A DNA stretch of 22,792 nucleotides from Rikenellaceae bacterium (GTDB taxonomy: Bacteria; Bacteroidota; Bacteroidia; Bacteroidales; Rikenellaceae). The position numbers and the translations under genes are program-made. The notes below the pieces were generated by a model that was given only the letters and a program-made list of their open reading frames with translations, searched no databases and had not been told where the DNA came from. The first letter of the stretch is position 1, and every line of letters starts with the position of its first letter. Positions 1 through 8,704 of the stretch are shown here, one piece after another. The stretch lies in contig JAJBVQ010000236.1 in NCBI GenBank assembly GCA_020859745.1, positions 1-22,792 on the forward strand, written 5' to 3'.

Positions 1-55
1 CAGGGAAATCTACCATCAACGTAACCATGCAACCCGATGCTTTACAGGCAGAGGC
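1..55 (+). repeat. Inverted DNA repeat between the two susC genes, block A (partner 15276-15330)
   Basis: Bases 1-55 are identical to the reverse complement of 15276-15330; position p pairs with 15331-p. The first mismatch is at base 56. The match reaches the window edge, so the true block may be longer. It encodes the end of the carboxypeptidase-like domain through the TonB-box region (GKSTINVTMQPDALQAEA). Confidence 0.9.
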
Positions 56-3000
56 TGTAACGGTGACGGCGCTGGGCGGTAAAAAACAGGATCGTAAGAT
101 CGGTTATGCCGCAACTACGGTAAAGGGGGACGACCTGGCACGTACCAACACCATCAGTCCGATCAACGCACTGCAGGGTAAAGTAGCCGGTCTTAACATC
201 GCCACTACCGGATCGTCGGGTCTGACCAGCGTGCCGGTGGTAACCTTGCGTGGTGCCAAATCGCTGACCAAGAACAACTCCCCGATCTATGTGATCGACG
301 GGATCGTGATCGACCACGATTACGGTACCGACGGGATGACCAACGACGGTAACATGTACGGTAACCAGTTGAAGAACCTGAACTCTTCGGACTTCGAATC
401 GGTGACCGTCCTCAAGGGTGCCGCCGCAACCTCTCTGTACGGTTCGCGCGGTGCCAACGGTGCCATCGTGATCACCACCAAAGGCGGTAAAGCCCGCAAC
501 GGTATCGGTGTGGAAGTGAACTACACCCACGAATTCTCGCAGGCTTACAAATCGCCGATCGCCCTTCAGAACCTTTATGGTATGGGTAGCGCGACGAACG
601 GTTTCGAAGGCGGTATCGACCCCGCTATTCAGTCTACCGCTTCGACTTATACCGGTCTTTCTTTCGGTCCCCGGATGGATGCCGGTATCAGCATGCGTCA
701 AGATTACAAATTGTGGGAAAACCGTCCCGGATACGAATTCAACCCGGACGAACCGCTCGTATCTTATCCGGACAACTGGAAATCGCTGTTCCAGACCGGC
801 TACCAGGACAACGTGAGCGTTGCGCTGACCGGAGGTTCGGAAAAGGCAACCTATCGTCTGTCGTACGGTTATACGTCGATGAAAGGCCCGCTGCCCAAGA
901 ACGACTTCAAACGCCACTCGGTGAACTTCCGCACCAACGGTAAGATCAACGATATCTTCTCTGTAGACTTCAGCATGCAGTACTCGAACTCGAACACGCT
1001 GAACGCCCACCGTATCGACGGTTACAGCGACGGTACGAGCTTCGTTAACCAGGTGACTACCAACCTGTCCCGTAACACCGACCTGAACTGGTTCCGCGAT
1101 AACTATATCGACTACAGCAACTGGGAACGTATGGTTGTCAACGCTGAAGGCGCCAGCGGCAGCCTGATCAGCCTGCAGAATACCCTGAACGAGTTTGTCG
1201 ATAGGAACGTCGAGCACACGGAGCAGACCATTATCAGCCGTCTGGCCCTGAACGCTCAGCTCACCAGCTGGTTGGATGCAAGCGCAAGCATTTCGTACAA
1301 CCACTACATCGAAAACGACGAAACCAAAAACTGGGGTTCCGAAAAATATCGTAAAGGTAGCGGTAACCAGTATGCTATCAGCGGTAAGAACTGGGGTAAA
1401 TACAACTCCCTGATTACCCTGCACAGCAACAACCGCTTTGTAGACGATAACCTCGAACTGGACGTTCGTTTGATCAACGAAATGTACGGGAACCAGGCAG
1501 GTGCTTCTTACAGCCGTTCGACCAACGGCGGTCTGAAAGTTCCGGGGCTGTTCTCGTTCGCAAATACCCAGAACCCGATCACGGTAGATAACCTCAGCTC
1601 AAGCTGGAACCGCCGTAACAACATGGTTGTCGGGCTCGGCGGTGTAGTCAACCTCTCTTGGAAAGACCAGATCAACCTCGAAGTAACCGGCCGTAACGAC
1701 TGGATCTCTTCGCTGCTCTATCCGGACTTCATGCTGCGTGAAGGCGCTCATGACAACTACTCGGTGTTCTACCCGTCAGTGAACCTGTCGTGGGTATTCT
1801 CCGATACGTTCCACATCAACCCGAACGTGCTTTCTTTCGGTAAACTGCGTGCATCGTGGGGCCAGGTAGGTTCCGGTACCAGCGCCTATGCAACCAGCAA
1901 CGGGGCCGGCGGTTTCAACATCTCGACCTATACCCCGGTGACGGGCGGCAATATCTTCTCGGCAACGCCGAACGACGGTACCCTGCCTAACTACGACCTG
2001 AAACCGGAAATCCAGCAGTCTATGGAATTCGGTGCCGACCTGCGTTTCCTGAACGGCGCTATCGGTGTGGACGTGGCTTACTACAAGATCAACACCAAGA
2101 ACCAGATCCTTACTCTGGCTGCCGTTACCGAATCGGGTGTAAGCAACCGCCTGATCAACGCCGGTAACATCCAGAACCAGGGTTGGGAAATCGCTTTGGA
2201 CTTCCGTCCGATCCAGACCAACACCGTACGGTGGAACATCGGCCTGCTTTGGAGCCGCAACCGCGGTAAGGTGAAAGAACTGCACCCGGATATCAAACGC
2301 CAGATCTTCTACGGCGGCGGCGGTCGTATGACTCCTGCTATCGTGGCATTCGAAGGCGGTGCATTCGGTCAGATCGTAGCCGGTGACGGTTATGGTACGA
2401 CCCGTACCCTGGCTCACTACTATGACGAGAGCAACCCGAACAACCCGCTGAACGGCAAGAAAGCGCTGCGCTACTACGGGGAATATGCAACGGGCCTTCC
2501 GCTGACCGTATGGCAGACCAACAACAACATGCCCGGCCGGAACAAAGACAAGGACGGTAACCTGTACAGCAACTACTACAATACGGATCATACCTACGAC
2601 GTATTGGGTAACGTAGAGGCCGACTTCAACGCATCGTTCACGACCAACCTGATGGTGAACCTGCCGAACAACAACGGTTCCCTGGACCTCTTCGCACAGA
2701 TCGACGGCCGCGTGGGCGGTAACATGATCTCTACGAGCTACGTGACTGCAATGGCAGCCGGGGCGAACAAATCGTCGCTCTATGGCCGCGATGCCGAACA
2801 CGGCGGTCTGGCACGTACCAACTACAAAGGCGACCTGGTCAATAACGGTTTGGTCCTCGACGGGGTTTATACCGGTAAAAACGCCATGGTGGTAACGACG
2901 CTGAACGGTCAGAGTACATACACTGACGGCGACGGCGTGGTACACCAGGGTCAGGTAGACCTGCGCGGTATGACGATGCAGCAGGCTGTAGATGCTGGCT

Positions 3001-3341
3001 ATATCGCCCCGATGCTCAGCACTGTTTACTACCAGGGCCAATACGGCTGGCTGGGCGGCGCCCTGACCATGCCGACCGAGGAAATGGTTTACGATTATAC
3101 CTATATCGCACTGCGTGAGATCACGATCGGGTACAACTTCCCGCAGAAGTGGATCAAACATGTAGGTCTGCAGGATGCACGCCTGTCGTTCTCGGCACGT
3201 AACCTCTGCTACCTGTACAACGGTCTGCCCGACAAAATCAACCCAGAATCGATGTCGTCAGGTAACCCGCTGGTTCCTGTGGACTGGGGTGGAGTACCGT
3301 ACTCCCGCAGCTTCTCGATCAACCTGAACCTGAGATTCTAA
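1..3341 (+). CDS. SusC/RagA family TonB-dependent outer-membrane transporter, 5' end cut by window
   Basis: The reading frame is open from nucleotide 3 and gives 1112 visible residues ending in NLNLRF, the aromatic C-terminus of an outer-membrane beta-barrel. By alignment with the complete paralogue at 12050-15592, about 88 N-terminal residues (signal peptide and most of the carboxypeptidase-regulatory-like domain) lie outside the window. Visible parts are the TonB-box-like stretch AEAVTVTAL, the plug domain with NNSPIYVIDGIV, the SusC/RagA signature with LYGSRGANGAIVITTKGG near 411-485, and a long barrel domain. By family knowledge it imports a ligand across the outer membrane using TonB energy, with its SusD partner as a lid. 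The susD-like gene starts 28 bp downstream, so they are probably cotranscribed. No enzyme or regulator gene adjoins, so the substrate is unknown. The first in-frame ATG, at 27, is internal and is not the start. Confidence 0.95.
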   Translation, partial: GKSTINVTMQPDALQAEAVTVTALGGKKQDRKIGYAATTVKGDDLARTNTISPINALQGKVAGLNIATTGSSGLTSVPVVTLRGAKSLTKNNSPIYVIDGIVIDHDYGTDGMTNDGNMYGNQLKNLNSSDFESVTVLKGAAATSLYGSRGANGAIVITTKGGKARNGIGVEVNYTHEFSQAYKSPIALQNLYGMGSATNGFEGGIDPAIQSTASTYTGLSFGPRMDAGISMRQDYKLWENRPGYEFNPDEPLVSYPDNWKSLFQTGYQDNVSVALTGGSEKATYRLSYGYTSMKGPLPKNDFKRHSVNFRTNGKINDIFSVDFSMQYSNSNTLNAHRIDGYSDGTSFVNQVTTNLSRNTDLNWFRDNYIDYSNWERMVVNAEGASGSLISLQNTLNEFVDRNVEHTEQTIISRLALNAQLTSWLDASASISYNHYIENDETKNWGSEKYRKGSGNQYAISGKNWGKYNSLITLHSNNRFVDDNLELDVRLINEMYGNQAGASYSRSTNGGLKVPGLFSFANTQNPITVDNLSSSWNRRNNMVVGLGGVVNLSWKDQINLEVTGRNDWISSLLYPDFMLREGAHDNYSVFYPSVNLSWVFSDTFHINPNVLSFGKLRASWGQVGSGTSAYATSNGAGGFNISTYTPVTGGNIFSATPNDGTLPNYDLKPEIQQSMEFGADLRFLNGAIGVDVAYYKINTKNQILTLAAVTESGVSNRLINAGNIQNQGWEIALDFRPIQTNTVRWNIGLLWSRNRGKVKELHPDIKRQIFYGGGGRMTPAIVAFEGGAFGQIVAGDGYGTTRTLAHYYDESNPNNPLNGKKALRYYGEYATGLPLTVWQTNNNMPGRNKDKDGNLYSNYYNTDHTYDVLGNVEADFNASFTTNLMVNLPNNNGSLDLFAQIDGRVGGNMISTSYVTAMAAGANKSSLYGRDAEHGGLARTNYKGDLVNNGLVLDGVYTGKNAMVVTTLNGQSTYTDGDGVVHQGQVDLRGMTMQQAVDAGYIAPMLSTVYYQGQYGWLGGALTMPTEEMVYDYTYIALREITIGYNFPQKWIKHVGLQDARLSFSARNLCYLYNGLPDKINPESMSSGNPLVPVDWGGVPYSRSFSINLNLRF

Positions 3342-3369
3342 TCGTATCAAAATCCTAAACAAGTCATTT

Positions 3370-5589
3370 ATGAAAACATACAAAAAATACATAGTGGGTG
3401 CCGCGGTTCTTTCCGTTGCGGTCCTGACGGGCTGTAAGGATAAGATGCGGGAACTCAACACAAATCCCGATCTGATCAGTTCAGCTCTGCCCGAATACCA
3501 GTTCCTCGGCGCAACGAAAAACTGGGGATGGTTCAGCAACGGCTGGGCACGCGACCGGGCAGGGAACATCGGTGCTACGATGCAGGTGAGCCTTTACAAC
3601 GGCTCCAGCGGTTCTTACGTGAATCCGACCGACTGGTCGGGCGGTAACATGAGCTACTTCGGTAAGATCTACAGCCGCTACTATTCTGCAGGTAAGAGAC
3701 TGAACTCTCTGTGCGATTATATCGACGAACAGTTGGATGCCACCGAACGTCCTCGTTATCAGGATATCCGTGCGATCGCCCGGGTACTCCAGATGCACGA
3801 AGCGTGGACCATCTTCACCAACTACGGTGCAATGGTGTTCGACGAAGCGTTCAAAATCCGCGAAGGGATCACTTTCCCGACTTACAATGTTTATAGCAAG
3901 GAATCGGGCATTTACAAACAGCTCGACGACTCTGTGAAAATGTGTATCGCACAATTGAGTTCTCCGATCCGCGAGGACGCAGTTGCACTGGGCGCCCATG
4001 ACGGTTTCTACGGTTTCACCTACACGACCAAAGAGACGGGTGGTGCTACCTGGGCAGTGAACACGCCTGAAAAGGAACGCGAACGCTGGCTTAAATTCGC
4101 CACTACGCTGCGCCTGAAAATGGCAGTGTCGGTACGTAACGTGGATCCTGAATTCTATCAGACCGTCCTCGGCGAAGTACGTCAGCTGGTATCCAGCAAT
4201 CCGAACGCGCTGATGAGCGAAGTTCAGGACGGTTGCCAGTTCGTTCTGCCGGACTCCTGGTACGACAAGAACGAGAACAACCAGCTCTCTTTCTGGTATG
4301 GTATGCCGGTTTCCTACGTACATTCGATGAAACTGGTGAACGACCCGCGCCTGCCGCTGGTAGCCAACATGAACTTCTGCGACACTTCGCTGAGTACCGC
4401 TTACAAGTTCGTTGCGTCTTACTATCCGGACTCGCTGCTGACCAAAAACATTTACGACGAAAAGACCAACACCTGGACGCGTAAATCTTGGGGCGATGTC
4501 CTGAAAATGGGTAACGTTTTCCAGGGCCAGACTTCCAACCCGGCTAACAGCGGGAATTCGTTCGGCCCGGGTACTCTGCTCAAAGGCTTGAGCCTTTCGA
4601 TCACCATGCGCCATCCCGACTGGAAGAATCCGGATGAGTATGGTATCTCGGCCAGCGAAAAAGAGGCACGTATCGCACACAATGCGACCCTCAAATCGGC
4701 CCAGATGACCAACAGCTTCACCGGTACTACCGAAACGGCTGTTTACGGGACCAACAAGGAGCCGTTCACCAACGGTGTCGTATCGATGAGCTTCCGTATC
4801 GCATCCGGTCTCCAGAGTCGTCACTACCTGATGAACACCGGTGGCGGTGGTTGGGCTGGTCCGTCTTGGGACTACGACAACAACAGTCCGGCTGAAACCG
4901 AGATCAAGATGGTGACCAAAGTGCTGCCCTATGCCGAGCACTGCTTCCTGATGGCCCTGATCTGCAACTACGACGGTGGTACGATCGGTTCGAAAGACGC
5001 AGAAGGCTGGTATAACGAAGGGATTCGCGCTTCCATGCAGGAAACCGTCGAAGATGCCGAACGTGTATTCGTGAAGATCTGTACCAACAACAGCTTCCCG
5101 ACCGTGGCAGGCGTAAACGCCGATGCAGACGGTTCGAACAAGCGCCTGTACAAGATCGACTACACCGGGGCTGACTACACGAACTACATTGCCAAACCGG
5201 ACGTACAGTTTACCGGCAGCCAGGATGATAAGACCAATAAGATCATGATCCAGATGTGGCTCGCTAACTGGCAGAAACCGGAAAACACGTGGTTCTACTA
5301 CAAATTAACCGGTTATCCGCACACCGTGAAGTACGAATGGGAAACCCCGAACGAAGCTGCCATGCCGCAGCAGCTCGGTTTTGAACAGCCGTACCTCTCT
5401 ACCGGCGAACAGATGGTGTTCCCGCGTCGCGTGACCACTCCGCAGCCGCAGGTTGAAAACATGCCGAACTGGTATGAAATGCAGTCTGCCCTGGAGGCAC
5501 AGACGAATCCGTCTTATGCACCGCACGGTTGGAACGACTACTCGGGACGCGTGTTCTGGGATGTTATCGAACCCGCAGGGCTGTATTAA
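3370..5589 (+). CDS. SusD/RagB family nutrient-binding outer-membrane lipoprotein
   Basis: The gene encodes 739 residues and begins with a lipoprotein signal: a Lys-rich start, a hydrophobic core and the lipobox LTGC with Cys22. The residues after the cysteine (KDKMRELNTNPD) match the start of the large SusD-like group that carries the NTNPD motif, probably the SusD-like_2 type. The acidic/lysine residues after the Cys resemble a Bacteroidetes surface-export signal, so I infer display on the outer leaflet. The C-terminal part contains PNWYEMQ and ends with GRVFWD, and the paralogue at 9883-12024 ends with GRIFWD in the same place. By family knowledge it forms the substrate-binding lid over the SusC channel encoded 28 bp upstream. 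Codon use is strongly biased (GGT, CGT, AAC), as in the susC gene, which suggests high expression. Three hairpins follow it. The ligand cannot be predicted. Confidence 0.93.
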   Translation: MKTYKKYIVGAAVLSVAVLTGCKDKMRELNTNPDLISSALPEYQFLGATKNWGWFSNGWARDRAGNIGATMQVSLYNGSSGSYVNPTDWSGGNMSYFGKIYSRYYSAGKRLNSLCDYIDEQLDATERPRYQDIRAIARVLQMHEAWTIFTNYGAMVFDEAFKIREGITFPTYNVYSKESGIYKQLDDSVKMCIAQLSSPIREDAVALGAHDGFYGFTYTTKETGGATWAVNTPEKERERWLKFATTLRLKMAVSVRNVDPEFYQTVLGEVRQLVSSNPNALMSEVQDGCQFVLPDSWYDKNENNQLSFWYGMPVSYVHSMKLVNDPRLPLVANMNFCDTSLSTAYKFVASYYPDSLLTKNIYDEKTNTWTRKSWGDVLKMGNVFQGQTSNPANSGNSFGPGTLLKGLSLSITMRHPDWKNPDEYGISASEKEARIAHNATLKSAQMTNSFTGTTETAVYGTNKEPFTNGVVSMSFRIASGLQSRHYLMNTGGGGWAGPSWDYDNNSPAETEIKMVTKVLPYAEHCFLMALICNYDGGTIGSKDAEGWYNEGIRASMQETVEDAERVFVKICTNNSFPTVAGVNADADGSNKRLYKIDYTGADYTNYIAKPDVQFTGSQDDKTNKIMIQMWLANWQKPENTWFYYKLTGYPHTVKYEWETPNEAAMPQQLGFEQPYLSTGEQMVFPRRVTTPQPQVENMPNWYEMQSALEAQTNPSYAPHGWNDYSGRVFWDVIEPAGLY

Positions 5590-5598
5590 TCCTTGTCA

Positions 5599-5627
5599 GA
5601 TGCGGTTCCCCTTTTGGGAACCGCATC
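5599..5627 (+). terminator. Hairpin terminator after SusD-like gene
   Basis: A perfect 12-bp stem (5599-5610 with 5616-5627, GATGCGGTTCCC and its complement) closes a 5-nt loop. It lies 9 bp after the stop codon of the SusD-like gene and is followed by a short TTT. It is the first of three consecutive hairpins. Confidence 0.7.
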
Positions 5628-5640
5628 TTTGGCTAAATCG

Positions 5641-5674
5641 AAAGAGCCTGCCCATATTTTTGGGCAGGCTCTTT
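5641..5674 (+). terminator. Second hairpin terminator, probably bidirectional
   Basis: A perfect 14-bp stem (5641-5654 with 5661-5674, AAAGAGCCTGCCCA and its complement) has a T-rich 6-nt loop. The arm ends in a T run on the plus strand (TTTTAT). The outer A/T pairs give a U-rich end on the minus strand too. It sits between the convergent SusD-like and aminotransferase genes and could stop transcription from both sides. Confidence 0.75.
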
Positions 5675-5706
5675 TATCTGATGAGATTTGGATTTAGGTC
5701 TGTACA

Positions 5707-5743
5707 AACCGGGCCGTCGGCGATTATCGCCGACGGCCCGGTT
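5707..5743 (-). terminator. GC-rich 17-bp hairpin between convergent genes
   Basis: A perfect 17-bp inverted repeat (5707-5723 with 5727-5743) has a 3-nt loop. It lies 35 bp beyond the stop codon of the minus-strand aminotransferase, for which it is the nearest terminator candidate. On the minus strand the stem runs into TTTG and has no long T run, so termination efficiency is uncertain. Confidence 0.6.
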
Positions 5744-5778
5744 CACAACAATTAACGCCTTACAACTTACAAGGAAAT

Positions 5779-6885
5779 CTATTTGACCTCGTCGAAATAT
5801 TTCACGAACTTCCAGTGCGGCGAGGATACGCAGATGCGGGCGAATTTCGCCGCCTTTTCTTTCTGGCTTTTGGTAAAGAACGACAGCGAAACGCTGCCGA
5901 TGCGGTGTGCCAGAAGCTCTTCTTCCGTGCGGTTCACCACCACGAAGATCCCCGTCGGCGTGCTCGCGTGGTAATACTCTTCCGCCAGCAGGCCGCGCTG
6001 CTTCAGGTATTCGATATTGAGGGCGATATCGCGCGCTGTAGCCGCTTTAAAGTCGTTGGCCGCCTTAATCCCTTCCGGAGCTGTCAGAAGCCGTAAAATA
6101 AGCTGCTGCGCGAACGCATTGACCCCGTTGGTGCAATACATCAGGCGGATCTCCAGTTCATCGTGCAGCTCCTTGTTCGTGGTGTGGATGAATCCCAGGC
6201 GTTGGCCGCTCAGCCCCACCGACTTGCTGAAACTTTCGGTAATGACCACATTCTCCAGCTCCATCAACCGTTGGTAATAGTTATCCGTCCGGTCATAGAA
6301 GATACGGCGGTACGGGCTGTCGAAGAAGACCACGATCCCCGCGTCGTTGAGCTTTTTGATCAGCGCGAACTGCTGGTCGTCGTCGTATTTCTCACCCAGC
6401 GGGTTCCCCGGGTCGCAGATCAGCACCGCGTTCCCCTTCAGCTCCGGGATCATGCCCTCCAGGTCGCTTTGGGCCATGTATTCCGCATTGCCGATCCCCC
6501 GCACCGTCAGCATCTGGAAATAGCACCCCCAGTAATAGACCGGCAGGTAGAGTTTGCCCATCCCAACAGTCTGGACTACCAGGTCGAGGGCGTTCATCCC
6601 CCCTGCCGAGATCAGGATATTGTCCGGTGAGGATTTCCCGCCGAAATACTCCTCGTTGATTGCCTGACGCAACGCCGGGAAGCCCGGTCCCGGAGGATAG
6701 ACCTGGATGTCGTTCGAATTGAAATCCATGTTCTTCACCACTTCACTCAGGTCGATATTGACCACAGCGTTGACGCCGCGGTTCAGCGGCAGGTACTCCT
6801 GCCCCGTCTCGGCGGTCAGTTTCTTGAGTTTCTCGCCGATCTGCACGATCTTGGACAGGGCGGCTCCACTTTTGTTGATCTCCAT
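5779..6885 (-). CDS. PLP-dependent class I/II aminotransferase, substrate unknown
   Basis: The protein has 368 residues with the fold-type I aminotransferase pattern. The PLP-binding lysine is K221 in ESFSKSVGLSGQRLGF, with the phosphate-binding Arg R229 just after it. Asn161 lies in GNPLG, and the Asp-x-x-Tyr pair is D189/Y192 in FFDSPYRR. An N-terminal YPPGPGFPALRQAI segment resembles the substrate/cofactor loop of this class, and SAGGMNAL lies where the PLP-phosphate loop is expected. The family moves amino groups between amino acids and keto acids in the cytoplasm. The sequence is slightly short for the family (usually 380-400) but all key residues are present. It stands alone, convergent with the SusD-like gene and divergent from the BACON lipoprotein gene, so context does not identify the substrate. 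The ATG at 6885 gives a normal N-terminus; no longer form is favoured. Confidence 0.9.
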   Translation of the reverse strand: MEINKSGAALSKIVQIGEKLKKLTAETGQEYLPLNRGVNAVVNIDLSEVVKNMDFNSNDIQVYPPGPGFPALRQAINEEYFGGKSSPDNILISAGGMNALDLVVQTVGMGKLYLPVYYWGCYFQMLTVRGIGNAEYMAQSDLEGMIPELKGNAVLICDPGNPLGEKYDDDQQFALIKKLNDAGIVVFFDSPYRRIFYDRTDNYYQRLMELENVVITESFSKSVGLSGQRLGFIHTTNKELHDELEIRLMYCTNGVNAFAQQLILRLLTAPEGIKAANDFKAATARDIALNIEYLKQRGLLAEEYYHASTPTGIFVVVNRTEEELLAHRIGSVSLSFFTKSQKEKAAKFARICVSSPHWKFVKYFDEVK

Positions 6886-7188
6886 GCTTTTATGCTTTAC
6901 GGATATTGATTTTCGGTCTTACTGTTTGCAAAGTAACACTTTTTCCGCCAATCGCCGGATAAGGGAAAGGCGGGAATTTACCATTTTGTTAAGAATATCC
7001 CTGAATTGTTAGATTCTGAATTTTCTTTGACATTCAGCTCGCAGGAGACATATTTCGGAAAGCTTATCTTGGAACGCTTTTTGTCTTAAGTTACCGTAAA
7101 AAAGGACAGGAAATGACCCTTGCCACCAGCCTCAAACCAGGCAAACGGGCAACAGCTACCTTTTCTGCCATTAAATATCAGGTATATT
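6886..7188. other. Divergent intergenic region, aminotransferase / BACON lipoprotein
   Basis: This 303-bp AT-rich gap separates two divergently transcribed genes and must hold both promoters. On the minus strand TTACTTTG (6929-6936) matches the Bacteroidetes -7 element TAnnTTTG at 5 of its 6 fixed positions, 44 bp before the aminotransferase start, but no -33 TTG sits at normal spacing. I saw no convincing promoter for the plus-strand lipoprotein gene. I saw no RNA gene, repeat or small coding region. Confidence 0.4.
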
Positions 7189-8643
7189 ATGAATATCAGG
7201 ACATATCTGCTCGGGGCTTCCCTTTTACTGGCCGCTTGCAGCAAGACCATTGACACGACACCGGCGGAAGTGACCGTCGACATTCCGGAAATCACGCTGC
7301 CGGAAAACGCCGGAGGCGAACAGACCGCTACCACAACCTTCACGACCACAGCTCCGTGGAGCGTGGAGACTTCCGATACCAAAGCCGTTCCGGAATGGAT
7401 CGGCGTATCTCCCCGGAGCGGCAATCCGGGGACAGTGACCCTGACGGTCACGGCGAAAGAGAACGACACGCCCAACGAACGTACTGCTTATATCCACATA
7501 CAGACGGGCGGGATTACGAAGAGCATCGCCGTCACCCAGAAAGGCGACGGAACGCTGCCGCAAGGCCAGTCAATCTACGAAGTGGGCCCGGTACGGGATA
7601 CGATTATTGTCAAACTGCGGAGCGGGAAGGATTATCGGGTGGATATCCGGCAGGGCAGCGACTGGGTTGTGCCCCAATACGTTTCGAAGGGAGAGAAGTT
7701 CGATTCCCTCGCCTTTTTCCTGACGCTAAACCGTACGATGGACGACCGCACGGCGCAGATACGGATCAGCGATCCGAAGGGCGGTTACGAATCCGGCCTG
7801 ACGATCCTGCAACCGTCGGCCGCGCTGGACATACACCTTGACCTGGGGCGTGTCCAACTGCCTACCGGCGGAATCGGCTCCGATGCGGCAGCCCAATGGG
7901 TGGACAGCCTGTTCGTGGCGGGTTTCGACAACGGCGGCAATCTGCTCTTTACCCGCAGCATTCCGCAAGTGACGGAACAATCGCTCCGTTTCCGCGTGCT
8001 GCCTCCCGATGCTTTTATCCGGAATTTCTATCCTTCGGCCCGGATTTACGTAGTGGCGAACAGTTCGGACGTCTTGGAGGGCTTTTCGGGCACAGAAGCG
8101 GAGTTCGTGAACCGCAAAGACACCGCCGCTACGAAGCTGTTCGGATCGGACGGCGTGCAGCCGCCGCTCACAGCGCGGGTGTACGGCGATCTCCGGTTCG
8201 GAAGTAACGACGTGGCGGTCAACCTGGCCCATGTGACTGCGCTGGTGACGTTCAAAGTCTTTTTCGATCCGGAATGGGATGCAACGCCGGCCATAGACCA
8301 CCTGAGTATCGGCGGATTCAGCAGCTGGGGCTACCTGTTCACGGCGGCGAGCGACGGGCAGGAGCCTCCCAGGGCTACGGCGTTCAATCCGGCAATAGAG
8401 CCTAACGGAAACAACCAATATCTGTTCTACGCCTACGAGGAGAGCCGACTGGTGCTGACGGTCAAAGCCGGCGGACGGTATTATCAGGGTGTCGCACCGG
8501 ACATCCTCAAAAGGGGGTACAAGTACACCTTCAATATGCGGTTGTGCGAGGACGGGAATTGCAAGCCCTCCTCCGAGTCGGGCCAACTGACCAAAGCGGC
8601 GGCCGACCGGGAGATGACGGTCTACATGAAACCCCTTGAATAA
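7189..8643 (+). CDS. Lipoprotein with BACON-type repeats and fimbrillin-like C-terminal half
   Basis: I place the start at the ATG at 7189 because it gives a standard lipoprotein signal (MNIRTYLLGASLLLAACSK, lipobox LAAC, Cys17). An upstream in-frame ATG at 7120 would add 23 non-signal residues. The 484-residue protein has a clear BACON-type immunoglobulin-like domain at about 26-118 (APWSVE, PEWIGVSP, TVTAKEN and a closing ITKSIAVTQKG). A weaker second copy spans about 124-210 and closes with GLTILQPS. Residues 211-484 resemble fimbrillin/Mfa-like adhesin domains, with AHVTALVTFKV in the middle and RGYKYTFNMRL near the end. BACON domains in this phylum are linked to binding glycans or mucin. 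I infer a surface-anchored adhesin or binding protein. The lipid anchor is well supported, the fimbrillin assignment less so. It is monocistronic, with no fimbrial anchor or tip gene beside it. Confidence 0.82.
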   Translation: MNIRTYLLGASLLLAACSKTIDTTPAEVTVDIPEITLPENAGGEQTATTTFTTTAPWSVETSDTKAVPEWIGVSPRSGNPGTVTLTVTAKENDTPNERTAYIHIQTGGITKSIAVTQKGDGTLPQGQSIYEVGPVRDTIIVKLRSGKDYRVDIRQGSDWVVPQYVSKGEKFDSLAFFLTLNRTMDDRTAQIRISDPKGGYESGLTILQPSAALDIHLDLGRVQLPTGGIGSDAAAQWVDSLFVAGFDNGGNLLFTRSIPQVTEQSLRFRVLPPDAFIRNFYPSARIYVVANSSDVLEGFSGTEAEFVNRKDTAATKLFGSDGVQPPLTARVYGDLRFGSNDVAVNLAHVTALVTFKVFFDPEWDATPAIDHLSIGGFSSWGYLFTAASDGQEPPRATAFNPAIEPNGNNQYLFYAYEESRLVLTVKAGGRYYQGVAPDILKRGYKYTFNMRLCEDGNCKPSSESGQLTKAAADREMTVYMKPLE

Positions 8644-8645
8644 AG

Positions 8646-8680
8646 GAACGGGCCTCCTGCTTTGGGCAGGAGGCCCGTTC
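8646..8680. terminator. Hairpin terminator between convergent lipoprotein and fabI genes
   Basis: A perfect 15-bp stem (8646-8660 with 8666-8680, GAACGGGCCTCCTGC and its complement) has a 5-nt loop. It starts 2 bp after the stop codon of the plus-strand lipoprotein gene and lies 24 bp beyond the fabI stop. The T-rich flank (CTTTATT) is on the minus-strand side, so it may serve fabI better, but it lies where both need termination. Confidence 0.7.
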
Positions 8681-8704
8681 TCGATAACAAGGCGCAGGAA
8701 CCGG

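Noticed and set aside
42..3161. Long open frames on the minus strand opposite the first susC gene (42-1424 and 1776-3161, about 460 residues each).
   Set aside because: They lie entirely inside a certain susC gene, show no protein-family features or signal sequences, and arise because biased codon use leaves few stops on the opposite strand.
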